Shown here: positions 7,410-17,669 of the stretch, one piece after another
How positions within the stretch are numbered: position 1 is the stretch's first letter
Layout of the letters: every line of letters begins with the position of its first letter
NCBI GenBank assembly: GCA_964512305.1
Contig: CAZEIW010000142.1
Span: forward strand, 1 to 64,000
DNA: 64,000 bases
Reading direction: 5' to 3'
Origin: CAZEIW01 sp964512305
GTDB taxonomy: Bacteria > Pseudomonadota > Gammaproteobacteria > Burkholderiales > Burkholderiaceae_F
Translations under genes and position numbers: made by a program
The notes under the pieces: generated by a model
Told to the model about the DNA's origin: nothing
The model's input: the letters and a program-made list of their open reading frames with translations, nothing else
Database searches by the model: none

Positions 7410-9542
7410 CTACAGCGGCCAATCGACCCCGATCAGCCAGGTGCGGCCCGGCGCCGGCTCGAAGAAGCGGCTGTTGGCTTCGTTGACGATCACCGAGCCT
7501 GCGTAACCCCGGTCGAGCAGGTTGTCGACGCGCGCGAACACGCGCGGCTGGCTGCTGCCGAGCTGCAGCGTGCGCGCGAGCGAGAAGTCGACCGCGGCGT
7601 AGCCCCCGGCGTGATCGGTATTGCGGTCGTCGACGAACAGCGCTGACTGGGTGCGCGCATCGAGCGTCAGGTCCGCCCAGCCGGCGCGATACTTGAGCTC
7701 GATATAGCCGTCGCGCGCCGGGACGGCGGGCAGCTTGTTGCCCGCGGCCACCGGCAGCGACGGCGTCGTGCAGGGCGCGGCCGCGCAGGTCAGGAACGCG
7801 GTCTCGAAGCGCGCGTCGATCGCGGTCGCGCTGGCGGCGAAGGACCAGCGGTCGGAAAGCGGCCATTGCACCGAAGCTTCGATGCCATCGCGCCGGGTGC
7901 GGTCGACGTTGGCGTAGGTCGAGCGGCCGCCGGAGTTGGTCCGCACGACGAGGTCGTTGTGGGTGCGCGTGCTGAAGAGCGCCAGCTCGGCGCGCGCGCC
8001 GCCGGCGAGCGCGGTCTTCGCGCCGAGCTCCAGATTGTTGCTGCTGGCGGCCTGCAGCGCGGTGTTCAGGCCGGCGGAGCCGTCGGGGCGGTATGCGAGC
8101 TCGTTGAGCGTCGGGGTCTCGAATCCGCGGGCGTACGAAAGGTAGGCGCTGACCTGCGGCGTCGCGCGGAACACGACCCCGGCGGTCGGGTTGGTCCCGG
8201 AGTAGCCGATCGAATCGTAGGCGGGGGTCGCGGCGGGCAGATGGTTGCTCGACTCGAAGTTCACGCGCGTGTAGCGCGCGCCGGCCAGGAAGCGCCAGGC
8301 GTCGCCCAGCTTCGCCTCGGTCTGGACGTAGGGACCGAAGGACTCGACGACGTTGGTGTCGTCGCGGCGCTTCGTGCCCTCGACGCCGAGCGTCGGCGCG
8401 GCGGCGGTGCCGACGTAGTTGTTGTAGCCGCGCCGCGCCTCGTTCATCCGCTCGATATCCAGGCCGGCGCTGCTGGTCCAGGCCCCGGTCTCGACCGTGG
8501 CGCGCAGGTCGCCGCCGCCGAAGCGGCGATCGAAATCGATCACGCCGCCGGGGCTGGTTGCGGCGAGCTGGGTCGCGACGGGGATCGCCTGGAATTGCGT
8601 CACGCTGCGCGTGCCGATCCACAGCGAGGTATCGAGCTGGGCTGCGCCGGCCCGGCTGCGCAGGCTGGCGCCGGCGGTCTCCTGGCGCGTGGTCTTGCGC
8701 GTGTCGAACTGGATCGCCTGCGGCGAAGCCAGCGTCGGATCGGCCTGGAACTGCGCGCGCGTGAGCCCGAGGGGGTCCTGCGCGTCGGGCATGTCGATCG
8801 CGTTGAGCGACACCCGCAGCTCGCCCAGCGGCGAGTCGAGGAAGCCGCCCCGGATGTTGAGCAGGTCGCGCCGCGCCGCGCTGTGCCCGCGCGCGCCGTC
8901 GGTGCGGAAGCGCGTCGCGTCGACCCCGAAGGCGTACGGGGCCTCGCCGCCGACCCCATTGAAGCCGACGCGCGAGGTCCCGTGCGAGCCGGCCGCGAAG
9001 GACGGATCGAAGCGCTGCGGCTGGGGCTTGAGGTCGCTGGTGATCGAGATCACGCCGCCGGAGGAATTTCCGTACAGCGCCGAAAACGGCCCGCGCAGCA
9101 CCTCGATGCGATCGGCCGCGTCCAGCGGGAAGTGCGAGACCTGCCCCTGGCCGTCGGGCAGGGTCGCCGGCACGCCGTCGACGTAAAGGCGCACGCCGCG
9201 CTCGCCGAAGGATGCGCGGGCGCCAAAACCGCGGATCGACAGCTGCAGATCCTGCGCATAGTTCTGGCGGTTCAGCACCACCAGCCCAGGTATGCGGGCG
9301 AGCGATTCGGACAGGTTGACGCGCAATTGCGCATCGCGCACCTGGTCGCCGGTCACGACGTCTATCGAGGCCGGCACGTCGAGCGGGTCGCGCTCGGTGC
9401 GAGTGGCGGTGACCACGACCACCGGCACCGCGGCGCCCGGAGGGTCGGCGGCAGCGAGCTGCTGCGCGTAGGTCGAAAGCGGGAAGGCGAGCGCAAGCGC
9501 AAACGCGGCCGGCGTCAGCCGGTGCGGACAGACGGAATTCAT
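7410..9542 (-). CDS. TonB-dependent outer-membrane receptor
   Basis: Outer-membrane beta-barrel that imports a scarce ligand using TonB energy. A signal peptide (PAAFALALAFPLSTYAQQ) is followed by a TonB-box-like VVVVTATRTERDPLDVPASI and a plug domain (LSESLARIPGLVVLNRQ, IRGFGARASFGERGVRLYVDG, IEVLRGPFSALYGNSSGGVI, about residues 40-170). The remaining 540 residues are barrel. The 710 residues are a usual length. I chose ATG 9542, which has an AAGGGG site five bases upstream; a GTG at 9548 is also in frame. The chain ends in WPL rather than the usual terminal aromatic residue. The substrate cannot be told: iron-siderophore, citrate, cobalamin and copper are all possible. It converges on yidC with 36 bases between. 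Confidence 0.9.
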   Translation of the reverse strand: MNSVCPHRLTPAAFALALAFPLSTYAQQLAAADPPGAAVPVVVVTATRTERDPLDVPASIDVVTGDQVRDAQLRVNLSESLARIPGLVVLNRQNYAQDLQLSIRGFGARASFGERGVRLYVDGVPATLPDGQGQVSHFPLDAADRIEVLRGPFSALYGNSSGGVISITSDLKPQPQRFDPSFAAGSHGTSRVGFNGVGGEAPYAFGVDATRFRTDGARGHSAARRDLLNIRGGFLDSPLGELRVSLNAIDMPDAQDPLGLTRAQFQADPTLASPQAIQFDTRKTTRQETAGASLRSRAGAAQLDTSLWIGTRSVTQFQAIPVATQLAATSPGGVIDFDRRFGGGDLRATVETGAWTSSAGLDIERMNEARRGYNNYVGTAAAPTLGVEGTKRRDDTNVVESFGPYVQTEAKLGDAWRFLAGARYTRVNFESSNHLPAATPAYDSIGYSGTNPTAGVVFRATPQVSAYLSYARGFETPTLNELAYRPDGSAGLNTALQAASSNNLELGAKTALAGGARAELALFSTRTHNDLVVRTNSGGRSTYANVDRTRRDGIEASVQWPLSDRWSFAASATAIDARFETAFLTCAAAPCTTPSLPVAAGNKLPAVPARDGYIELKYRAGWADLTLDARTQSALFVDDRNTDHAGGYAAVDFSLARTLQLGSSQPRVFARVDNLLDRGYAGSVIVNEANSRFFEPAPGRTWLIGVDWPL

Positions 9543-9555
9543 CGACACCCCTTGC

Positions 9556-9591
9556 GGCCGCGACGCGGCCGATGCCCCCCCGAGCGGGGGC
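9556..9591. promoter_or_regulatory. Two short hairpins upstream of the TonB receptor
   Basis: GGCCGC-GAC-GCGGCC (9556-9570) and GCCCCC-N6-GGGGGC (9574-9591) lie just before the receptor start on its transcribed strand. They could be a 5' leader structure, or the second could end transcription from the upstream usp gene, though no T-run follows. A GATAAT -10-like hexamer on the minus strand (9593-9598) is a possible receptor promoter. Confidence 0.3.
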
Positions 9592-9655
9592 GATTATCCT
9601 ATAGACGCGCCGGGAGCGGGGCCGGAACGGTGGTCGATGCGGGCGGCGCCCGTGC

Positions 9656-10090
9656 TCAGCGAACGACGAGCACCGGGCGATCGGTCAGGGTGAGGACCTT
9701 CTGGGTCTCGCTCCCGAGCACCATCGCGGCCATGCCTGCCCGCCCGTGGGACGCCATCACGATCAGGCCGCAGTCGTGCGTTTGCGCCGATTGCAGGATG
9801 GCGCGGTGCGGATGCGCGTTTTCCTGGATCTCGGTGACGCAGGGGATGCCGTTTTCGCGCGCGGCGCGCTCGATCGCCGCCAGGTTCGCGGTGGCGCGCG
9901 CGCTGGCCGCGCCCAGGTACTGCGCTTCCTCGTCGGCGGAAACGCCGCCCAGCACCGTGTACGGATAGGGCGGAATCGCCGCGCAACCGACGACGCTCGC
10001 ACCAAGAGCCTTGGCCAGCGCCATGGCAGTGCCGATCGCTTTGCCCGAGCGCTCCGAGCCGTCGGTCGGGATCAGGATCTTGCTGATCAT
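9656..10090 (-). CDS. Universal stress protein (UspA family)
   Basis: Single Usp domain of 144 residues. It begins MISKILIPTDGSERSGKAI and ends TLTDRPVLVVR, both hallmarks of the fold. The nucleotide-binding signature is present as ASHG-x9-GS (SHGRAGMAAMVLGSET), the pattern of ATP-binding Usp proteins except for alanine in place of the first glycine. Such proteins are cytoplasmic and respond to stress or energy limitation. It lies downstream of the ATP synthase operon on the same strand, separated by a strong hairpin, so it probably has its own promoter. Confidence 0.9.
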   Translation of the reverse strand: MISKILIPTDGSERSGKAIGTAMALAKALGASVVGCAAIPPYPYTVLGGVSADEEAQYLGAASARATANLAAIERAARENGIPCVTEIQENAHPHRAILQSAQTHDCGLIVMASHGRAGMAAMVLGSETQKVLTLTDRPVLVVR

Positions 10091-10253
10091 CGTCGCTCCT
10101 TCGGGGGCGTAACTGCGAAACGGTAATCAGCGTGCAACGATACCGGATGCCCGCGTTGACCGCGATCAACGATCGGGCGGCCGGCAGCGGCCGGAGGTCA
10201 AGGGTCTGCGCCGCGAAGGCCGCGGGATGCAAACGGCGCCGCGATCGGGGATG

Positions 10254-10278
10254 GGACCGGCGGCGCGTGCGCCGGTCC
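10254..10278 (-). terminator. Strong hairpin after atpC
   Basis: GGACCGGCG-N7-CGCCGGTCC is a perfect 9-base stem starting 17 bases beyond the atpC stop. No T-run follows on the minus strand, so it is either a U-less terminator or an mRNA 3'-stabilising structure closing the ATP synthase transcript. The other bases in the 204-base atpC-usp gap show nothing recognisable. Confidence 0.45.
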
Positions 10279-10294
10279 GCGGGTGGCGGGGAGG

Positions 10295-10708
10295 CTACTT
10301 GCGGCGGAGCTTCCGGATCGCGGCCAGCTGTGCGGCGAGGATCGAGATTTCGGCCTCGACGTTCGCGATCTCGAGCTTGTCGACGGCGTTGCGGCGCGCC
10401 TCTTCGGCCCGCTTGAGGGCGTCGTTCGCCTTGGCTTCGTCGAGGTCGCGCCCGCGGATCGCGGTGTCGGCCAGCACGGTGATCACGTGCGGCTGCACCT
10501 CGAGGATGCCGCCGGCGACGAAGACGTGTTCCTCTTCGCCGCCCATGGTCTTGATCCGGACCACGCCCGGCTTGATCCGCGTGATCAGCGGCGCATGGCG
10601 CGGGTAGATCCCGAGCTCGCCGGCTTCGCCCGGAAGGACAACGAACTCGGCTTCGCCCGAGAAGATCGACTCTTCCGCGCTGACCACGTCGACATGGATG
10701 ATGGACAT
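10295..10708 (-). CDS. atpC: ATP synthase F1 subunit epsilon
   Basis: Rotor-stalk subunit that couples gamma to the c-ring and can inhibit hydrolysis. The 137 residues have the beta-sandwich start (IIHVDVVSAEESIFSGEAEFVVLPGEAGELGIYPRHAPLIT) and a C-terminal helical hairpin (DEAKANDALKRAEEARRNAV). Last gene of the operon, 49 bases after atpD. Confidence 0.96.
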   Translation of the reverse strand: MSIIHVDVVSAEESIFSGEAEFVVLPGEAGELGIYPRHAPLITRIKPGVVRIKTMGGEEEHVFVAGGILEVQPHVITVLADTAIRGRDLDEAKANDALKRAEEARRNAVDKLEIANVEAEISILAAQLAAIRKLRRK

Positions 10709-10757
10709 CGGGACTCCGTTCGGACGGACGCCGCGGCTGCAGCGGCCGGCCCGGCGC

Positions 10758-12182
10758 TTACTTCAGTGTCTTGGCCTTCTCGAACGCCTCGTCGATGGTG
10801 CCGACCATGTAGAACGCCTGCTCGGGCAGCGCGTCGCATTCGCCGTCGACCAGCATCTTGAAGCCGCGGATGGTCTCCTTCAGCGGCACGTACTTGCCGG
10901 GGGAGCCGGTGAACACCTCGGCCACGTGGAACGGCTGCGACAGGAAGCGCTGGATCTTGCGCGCCCGGCCGACCGCCAGCTTGTCCTCGGGCGACAGCTC
11001 GTCCATGCCCAGGATCGCGATGATGTCGCGCAACTCCTTGTAGCGCTGCAGCGTCGCCTGAACGCGGCGCGTGGTCGAGTAATGCTCCTCGCCGATCGTA
11101 TTGGGGTCGACCTGGCGCGACGTCGAATCCAGCGGATCGACCGCCGGATAGATGCCCAGCGCCGCGATGTCGCGCGACAGCACGACCGTGGCGTCAAGGT
11201 GGGCAAAGGTCGTCGCCGGGCTCGGGTCGGTCAGGTCGTCGGCCGGGACGTAGACCGCTTGCACCGAGGTGATCGACCCGGTCTTGGTCGACACGATGCG
11301 CTCCTGCAGCTTGCCCATCTCCTCGGCGAGCGTCGGCTGATAAACGACCGCCGACGGCATCCGGCCGAGCAGCGCCGAGACCTCGGTTCCGGCCAGCGTG
11401 TAACGGTAGATGTTGTCGACGAAGAACAGCACGTCGCGGCCCTCGTCGCGGAAGCTCTCGGCAATCGTCAGCCCGGTCAGTCCGACCCGCAGCCGGTTGC
11501 CCGGCGGCTCGTTCATCTGGCCGAATACCATCGCCACCTTGGACTCGGGCAGGTTGTCGATCTTGACCACGCCCGCTTCGATCATCTCGTGGTAGAAGTC
11601 GTTGCCCTCGCGGGTGCGCTCGCCGACGCCCGCGAAGACCGACAGGCCCGAGTGCTGGGTCGCGATGTTGTTGATCAGCTCCAGCATGTTGACCGTCTTG
11701 CCGACGCCGGCGCCGCCGAACAGGCCGATCTTGCCGCCCTTGGCGAACGGGCAGACCAGATCGATGACCTTGATGCCGGTCTCGAGCAGCTCGACCGAGG
11801 GTGTCAGCTCTTCGAAGATCGGCGCCAGCTGGTGGATCGCGCGGCGCTCCTGCGAGTCGACCGGGCCGCGCTCGTCGATCGGGCGGCCCAGCACGTCCAT
11901 GATCCGGCCGAGCGTGCCCGGGCCGACCGGCACCGAGATGCCGGCGCCGGTCGCGTTGACCTGCATGCCGCGCTTGAGGCCGTCGCTCGAGCCGAGCGCG
12001 ATCGTGCGCACGACGCCATCGCCGAGGTGCTGCTCCACCTCGAAGGTGAGGCCCTGTTCGACCAGCTTGTTGCTGGCGTCCGGCTGCAGCACCAGCGCGT
12101 CGTAGACGTGGGGCATCTGCTCGCGCGGGAACTCGATGTCGACCACCGCGCCGATGCACTGAACGATCTGTCCGATTGCCAT
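10758..12182 (-). CDS. atpD: ATP synthase F1 subunit beta
   Basis: Catalytic subunit of F1. The 474 residues carry Walker A GGAGVGKTVNM, the catalytic segment GVGERTREGNDFYHEM, Walker B VLFFVDNIYR and the downstream beta signature PAVDPLDSTSRQ. The length is normal. One deviation from the commonest form is isoleucine in DNIYRYT where many beta chains have phenylalanine; it should be neutral. It lies 40 bases after atpG. Confidence 0.98.
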   Translation of the reverse strand: MAIGQIVQCIGAVVDIEFPREQMPHVYDALVLQPDASNKLVEQGLTFEVEQHLGDGVVRTIALGSSDGLKRGMQVNATGAGISVPVGPGTLGRIMDVLGRPIDERGPVDSQERRAIHQLAPIFEELTPSVELLETGIKVIDLVCPFAKGGKIGLFGGAGVGKTVNMLELINNIATQHSGLSVFAGVGERTREGNDFYHEMIEAGVVKIDNLPESKVAMVFGQMNEPPGNRLRVGLTGLTIAESFRDEGRDVLFFVDNIYRYTLAGTEVSALLGRMPSAVVYQPTLAEEMGKLQERIVSTKTGSITSVQAVYVPADDLTDPSPATTFAHLDATVVLSRDIAALGIYPAVDPLDSTSRQVDPNTIGEEHYSTTRRVQATLQRYKELRDIIAILGMDELSPEDKLAVGRARKIQRFLSQPFHVAEVFTGSPGKYVPLKETIRGFKMLVDGECDALPEQAFYMVGTIDEAFEKAKTLK

Positions 12183-12222
12183 GGTTACCCTCAGTCCAAA
12201 GATCCGCTTGTTTGGTGCCGCG

Positions 12223-13104
12223 TCAGGCGATTGCCGCGCTCCCGCCGACGATCTCGGAGATCTCCTTCGTGATCCCCGCCTGGCGCGTCTTGTTGTAGAC
12301 CAGCTGCAGCTCGTCGATCAGCTTCTTGGCGTTGTCCGACGCGGCCTTCATCGCGACCATGCGCGCGCTCTGCTCCGACGCCATGTTCTCGGCCACCGAC
12401 TGGTAGACCAGCTGCTCGACGTAGCGCGTCATCAGCTCGTCGATCACGCGCGGCGCGTCGGGCTCGTACAGGTAGTCCCACGCGTACTGGCGCCGCTCCT
12501 CCTCGGTCTGCTCGAGGCGTTCGCTCGACAGCGGCAGCAGCTGCTCGATGACGGGCTCCTGCTTCATCGTGTTGACGAAGCGCGAGTAGGCCAGGTAGAC
12601 GGCATCGAGACGGCCGGCCGCGTAGGCGTCGAGCAGCGGCTTGACCGGCCCGATCAGCTTGTCCAGGTTGGGACGGTCGCCCAGCTGGACGACCTGCGAG
12701 ACCACCTCGGCGCGCAGCCGCTGCAGGAACCCCAGCCCCTTGGCGCCGATCGCGGTCGCCTGCATGTGGGTGCCGGAGGACTCCCACTGCTTGAGGCGGC
12801 CGAGCAGCGCGCGCTGGATGTTCGTGTTCAGGCCGCCGCACAGTCCCTTGTCGGTCGATACCAGGATCAGGCCGGCGGTGCGCAGCTGGCCGCGCTTGAC
12901 GACGAACGGGTGCTTGTACTCGGGGTTGGCCTGCGCGAGGTGCGCGATGATGTTGCGGATCTTGTCCCCGTAGGGACGCGCCATGCGCATGCGCTCCTGC
13001 GCCTTGCGCATCTTCGACGCGGCGACCATTTCCATCGCCTTGGTGATCTTGCGCGTGTTCTGCACGCTCTTGATCTTCAGGCGGATCTCTTTCGTGCTGG
13101 GCAT
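12223..13104 (-). CDS. atpG: ATP synthase F1 subunit gamma
   Basis: Central rotating shaft of F1. The 293 residues begin MPSTKEIRLKIKSVQNTRKITKAMEMVAASKM and end YNKTRQAGITKEISEIVGGSAAI, the two conserved coiled-coil ends of gamma. It lies 52 bases after atpA and 40 before atpD, as expected. Confidence 0.97.
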   Translation of the reverse strand: MPSTKEIRLKIKSVQNTRKITKAMEMVAASKMRKAQERMRMARPYGDKIRNIIAHLAQANPEYKHPFVVKRGQLRTAGLILVSTDKGLCGGLNTNIQRALLGRLKQWESSGTHMQATAIGAKGLGFLQRLRAEVVSQVVQLGDRPNLDKLIGPVKPLLDAYAAGRLDAVYLAYSRFVNTMKQEPVIEQLLPLSSERLEQTEEERRQYAWDYLYEPDAPRVIDELMTRYVEQLVYQSVAENMASEQSARMVAMKAASDNAKKLIDELQLVYNKTRQAGITKEISEIVGGSAAIA

Positions 13105-13156
13105 TTGGCTCCGACCCTTCGCCTGCCGCGCGCCGCCGGGGCGCGCCGGCCGCTCG

Positions 13157-14698
<1,542 letters not shown>

Positions 14699-14720
14699 CG
14701 ATCAACTCCGGATTTGGGGT

Positions 14721-15278
14721 TCAGGCGGCGGTGAGCTGGGCGCGCATCGTGTCGAGCTGCGCCCGTACCGAGGTGTCGAGCACGTGGTCGCCGACGGTGA
14801 CGCGGACGCCGCCGATCAGGTCGGGGTTGAGCCTGACCTCCGGACGCAGCTTGACCGCGAACTTCCGGGCCAGCGCGGCGAGCAGGTCGGCGACCTGGGC
14901 CTTGTCGAGCGCGAACGCGCTTTCCACCACGCAGTCGGCGACGCCCTCGGCATCGTTCTTCAGTTTCCTGAACTGGGCGGCGACCTGCGGCAGCGCGGCG
15001 AGCCTGCCGTTTTCGATCGCGAGCTTCAGGAATGACGCGAGGGGCTGCGGCAGGCCGTCGGGCACCGACCGCGCGACCAGGCCGGCGAGCAGGTCGAGGC
15101 GTTGCTGGTCGGACAGATTGGGGTCGGCGACCGTGCGGGCGACATCCGGGTGGCGCGCGACCTGCCCCAGCGCCTCGAGGACCGGCAGCCACTGCGAGGC
15201 ACGGTCGGCGCCCTGGGCGCGCGCGGTTTCGAACAGCGCCTCGGCGTAGGGTCGGGCGAGGGTCGACAGCTCGGCCAT
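14721..15278 (-). CDS. atpH: ATP synthase F1 subunit delta
   Basis: Peripheral-stalk subunit joining F1 to the b dimer. The 185 residues begin MAELSTLARPYAEALFE and end with the conserved LIGGVRVTVGDHVLDTSVRAQLD. The frame remains open far upstream through atpF, so a longer call would be wrong; I chose ATG 15278, two bases after the atpF stop, by homology and operon spacing. Confidence 0.95.
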   Translation of the reverse strand: MAELSTLARPYAEALFETARAQGADRASQWLPVLEALGQVARHPDVARTVADPNLSDQQRLDLLAGLVARSVPDGLPQPLASFLKLAIENGRLAALPQVAAQFRKLKNDAEGVADCVVESAFALDKAQVADLLAALARKFAVKLRPEVRLNPDLIGGVRVTVGDHVLDTSVRAQLDTMRAQLTAA

Positions 15279-15280
15279 GG

Positions 15281-15751
15281 CTACAGCTGCTGCTTCAGGT
15301 GGGTGAGCAGATCGGCGTGCGACCGCGCGTCGACCTCGCGCCGCAGGATCTGTTCCGCGCCCGCGACCGCGAGCGCGGCGACCTGGTCGCGCAGCGCGGT
15401 CTTGGCACGCACCAGCTGCTGATCGGCCTCGGCCTTGCCGGCCGCGATCAGGCGCGCGGCCTCGGCCTGGGCCTGCACGCGCGCCTCGTCGACGATTGCC
15501 TGGGCGCGCCGCTCGGTGTCGGCGATGATCGCCTGCGCGCGCGTGTGCGCCTCGGCGTCGAGCTGCGTCGCCTTCTTCTGCGCCTCGACCAGGCTCTTGC
15601 TGCCGCGCTCGGCGGCGGCCAGGCCGTCGGCGATCTTCTGGCGCCGCTCGTCGAGCACCCGCATCAGCGGCGGCCAGATGAACTTCATCGTGAACCAGCC
15701 CAGGACGATGAAGACGATCGCCTGGACGATCAAGGTGGCATTGAGATTCAT
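15281..15751 (-). CDS. atpF: ATP synthase Fo subunit b
   Basis: Peripheral-stalk subunit. One N-terminal membrane helix (IVQAIVFIVLGWFTMKFIW) is followed by a long charged coiled coil (DERRQKIADGLAAAERG to the end) that forms the stator dimer. 156 residues is the usual length. The ATG at 15751 gives MNLNATLIVQ; a GTG four codons upstream is in frame but unneeded. Confidence 0.96.
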   Translation of the reverse strand: MNLNATLIVQAIVFIVLGWFTMKFIWPPLMRVLDERRQKIADGLAAAERGSKSLVEAQKKATQLDAEAHTRAQAIIADTERRAQAIVDEARVQAQAEAARLIAAGKAEADQQLVRAKTALRDQVAALAVAGAEQILRREVDARSHADLLTHLKQQL

Positions 15752-15848
15752 ACGGCACCCCACTGCGCGCGCCGCCGCGAATGCGGCCGCGCCACGGCTG
15801 GCGGTTGGGAGGGCTCTATCGGAAGCGGGAAACCTCGATCCGGCGCGC

Positions 15849-16097
15849 CTAGCCGGCGGCGGTGAACGGGTTGGCGGTCGCGAACCACAGAGCGATACCC
15901 GTGCCGATGATGAACGAGGCGTCGATCAGGCCCAGCAGCAGGAACACCTTGGTCTGCAGCGCGTTCATCAGCTCGGGCTGGCGCGCCGACGATTCGATGA
16001 ACTTGCCGGACATGATGCCGACACCGATGCAGGCGCCGGCGGCGCCCAGGCCGATGATCAAACCGCAGGCGACGGCGACCAGACCAATGTTGCTCAT
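15849..16097 (-). CDS. atpE: ATP synthase Fo subunit c
   Basis: Ring-forming proteolipid. The 82 residues make a hairpin of two membrane helices: a glycine-rich first helix (LIIGLGAAGACIGVGIMSG), the polar loop ESSARQPEL, and a second helix containing the essential carboxylate in GLIDASFIIG. Aspartate at that site and no evident Na+-coordinating set suggest a proton-driven enzyme. It lies 83 bases after atpB. Confidence 0.97.
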   Translation of the reverse strand: MSNIGLVAVACGLIIGLGAAGACIGVGIMSGKFIESSARQPELMNALQTKVFLLLGLIDASFIIGTGIALWFATANPFTAAG

Positions 16098-16180
16098 TCG
16101 GTTCTCCTATTGATTGACGCGTGAAAGGGATGGATGTGATGGCTTGATTCGAAATCGACGAGTACCGCCGCCGAGGGGCC

Positions 16181-17038
16181 TCAATGCCCCGAGTGCGACT
16201 CCTGCGCCTGGCCGATGTACACCAGGGTGAGCATCATGAAGATGAACGCCTGCAGCAGGATGATCAGGATATGGAAGACGGACCACGCCCAGCCGAGCAC
16301 CAGGTGCGCCAGGACGCCGAAGACCGTGAGGCTGCCGCCCAGCAGCGCGAGCAGCATGAAGAGCAGCTCGCCCGCGTACATGTTGCCGAACAGCCGCATG
16401 CCCATCGAGAAGGTCTTGGAGACGTATTCGATGATGTTGAGGCCGAAGTTCGCGACCGCCAGCAGCAGCATGGCAAGCCACGTCAGCGGGTTGAGCGTCA
16501 GGTGCACCTGGCCGAACGGCGCCGAGACCAGCTCGCGCGCGAAGCCGAACAGGCCCTTCACCTTGATGCCGTAGTAGAGCGAGAGCACGAGGACCGCGAC
16601 CGACATGCCCAGGGGCACGTTGAGGTCGGCGGTGGGCAGCGCCCGAAGATGGCTGGCGCCGGCCGCGTGCGCGACCCGCGGCAGCAGGTCGACCGGCAGC
16701 AGGTCGATCGCGTTCATCAGCGTGACCCAGCAGAACACGGTCAGCGCCAGCGGGGCGGCGTAGGTGCGGTCGACGGAGACGATGGACTTCGCCTGCTCGT
16801 CGACGAGCTCGACCACCCACTCGACGAAGGCCTGCAGGCGGCCGGGAACGCCGGCGGTCGCGCGCCCGGCGACCAGCCGCAGCAGCAGCAGCATGAGGGC
16901 GGCGGTCAGCACCGAGAACAGCAGCGTGTCGTAGTGGATGACCGACAGGTCGAACAGCCCGTGCTGATGCGCGCTCGCGAAATTCTGCAGGTGATGCGCG
17001 ATGTATTCGGAGCCGGTGAGGGATTCGGAGGCGGCCAT
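16181..17038 (-). CDS. atpB: ATP synthase Fo subunit a
   Basis: Stator channel subunit. The 285 residues are hydrophobic with several membrane helices. The essential arginine lies in FSMGMRLFGNMYAGE, and the last helix pair (FHILIILLQAFIFMMLTLVYIGQA) is the conserved C-terminus. The protein ends in ESHSGH, a polar tail common in betaproteobacteria. Confidence 0.97.
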   Translation of the reverse strand: MAASESLTGSEYIAHHLQNFASAHQHGLFDLSVIHYDTLLFSVLTAALMLLLLRLVAGRATAGVPGRLQAFVEWVVELVDEQAKSIVSVDRTYAAPLALTVFCWVTLMNAIDLLPVDLLPRVAHAAGASHLRALPTADLNVPLGMSVAVLVLSLYYGIKVKGLFGFARELVSAPFGQVHLTLNPLTWLAMLLLAVANFGLNIIEYVSKTFSMGMRLFGNMYAGELLFMLLALLGGSLTVFGVLAHLVLGWAWSVFHILIILLQAFIFMMLTLVYIGQAQESHSGH

Positions 17039-17080
17039 CGTTCGATTCGCGTTCGGGTGTTCCTGCTCGCCGCGCGCCTT

Positions 17081-17467
17081 TCAGGCTCTTCGCCAGGCGA
17101 CCGCGGCGGCTTGGATCAGCAACACGGCGCCGACCGTGACGATCAGCGCCAACCAGACCAGACCCTTGTACAGCACCGCGGCCAGCGCCAGCAATCCGAC
17201 CGAGGCCAAGACCTTGACGAACTCGCCGACGAACAAGGCGACCAGCGGCGCGCCGGGACTTGCGACCTCCGACCCCTCGCTCGCGTGGCGCAACCGCCGC
17301 GCGATGCGGCCGGCGACGGTGAGCCACACGGCGAATCCCGCGTTCGGTAGCACGCAGGCCGCTCCCCCCAGGGCTGCCGAAGCCGCGGCGCGCGGCCCGG
17401 AGAAGGCCCAGGCGCCCAGCGCGACGGCTGCGGTCAGCAGAGCTTGCCAAGCGACGATCCGGAACAT
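17081..17467 (-). CDS. atpI: ATP synthase subunit I (assembly factor)
   Basis: Small hydrophobic protein that leads ATP synthase operons and helps c-ring assembly. From ATG 17467 the 128 residues begin MFRIVAWQALLTAAVALGAW and contain four predicted membrane helices, the family size. The frame stays open to an ATG at 17728, which would add 87 Pro/Gly/Arg-rich residues and overlap the upstream BON gene by 59 bases. No other in-frame ATG or GTG lies between. I prefer the short form, leaving about 200 bases for an operon promoter, but the start is unsure. Confidence 0.75.
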   Translation of the reverse strand: MFRIVAWQALLTAAVALGAWAFSGPRAAASAALGGAACVLPNAGFAVWLTVAGRIARRLRHASEGSEVASPGAPLVALFVGEFVKVLASVGLLALAAVLYKGLVWLALIVTVGAVLLIQAAAVAWRRA

Positions 17468-17669
17468 CTCGCGCCCGATCCGCCGGCCGTCCGCCAGTAC
17501 CCCTGGTTGGAATCCCCCTCCGCCGGAACCCCCGTCATGGAGTCCCCCGTTTGTATGTTCCGGTGTGGGGGCGGTGGCGCCGCCTTCGCCTTGCGGCTGG
17601 TCGCGCCGGTTCTCGTCAGCACGCGATTCTACGGGTCCGCCGTCCGGGGGGTCAACTCGCTGCGCCGCA

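Noticed and set aside
14721..15758. 345-residue frame covering atpH and part of atpF
   Set aside because: Only its last 185 residues are AtpH. The upstream part is an out-of-frame reading of atpF.
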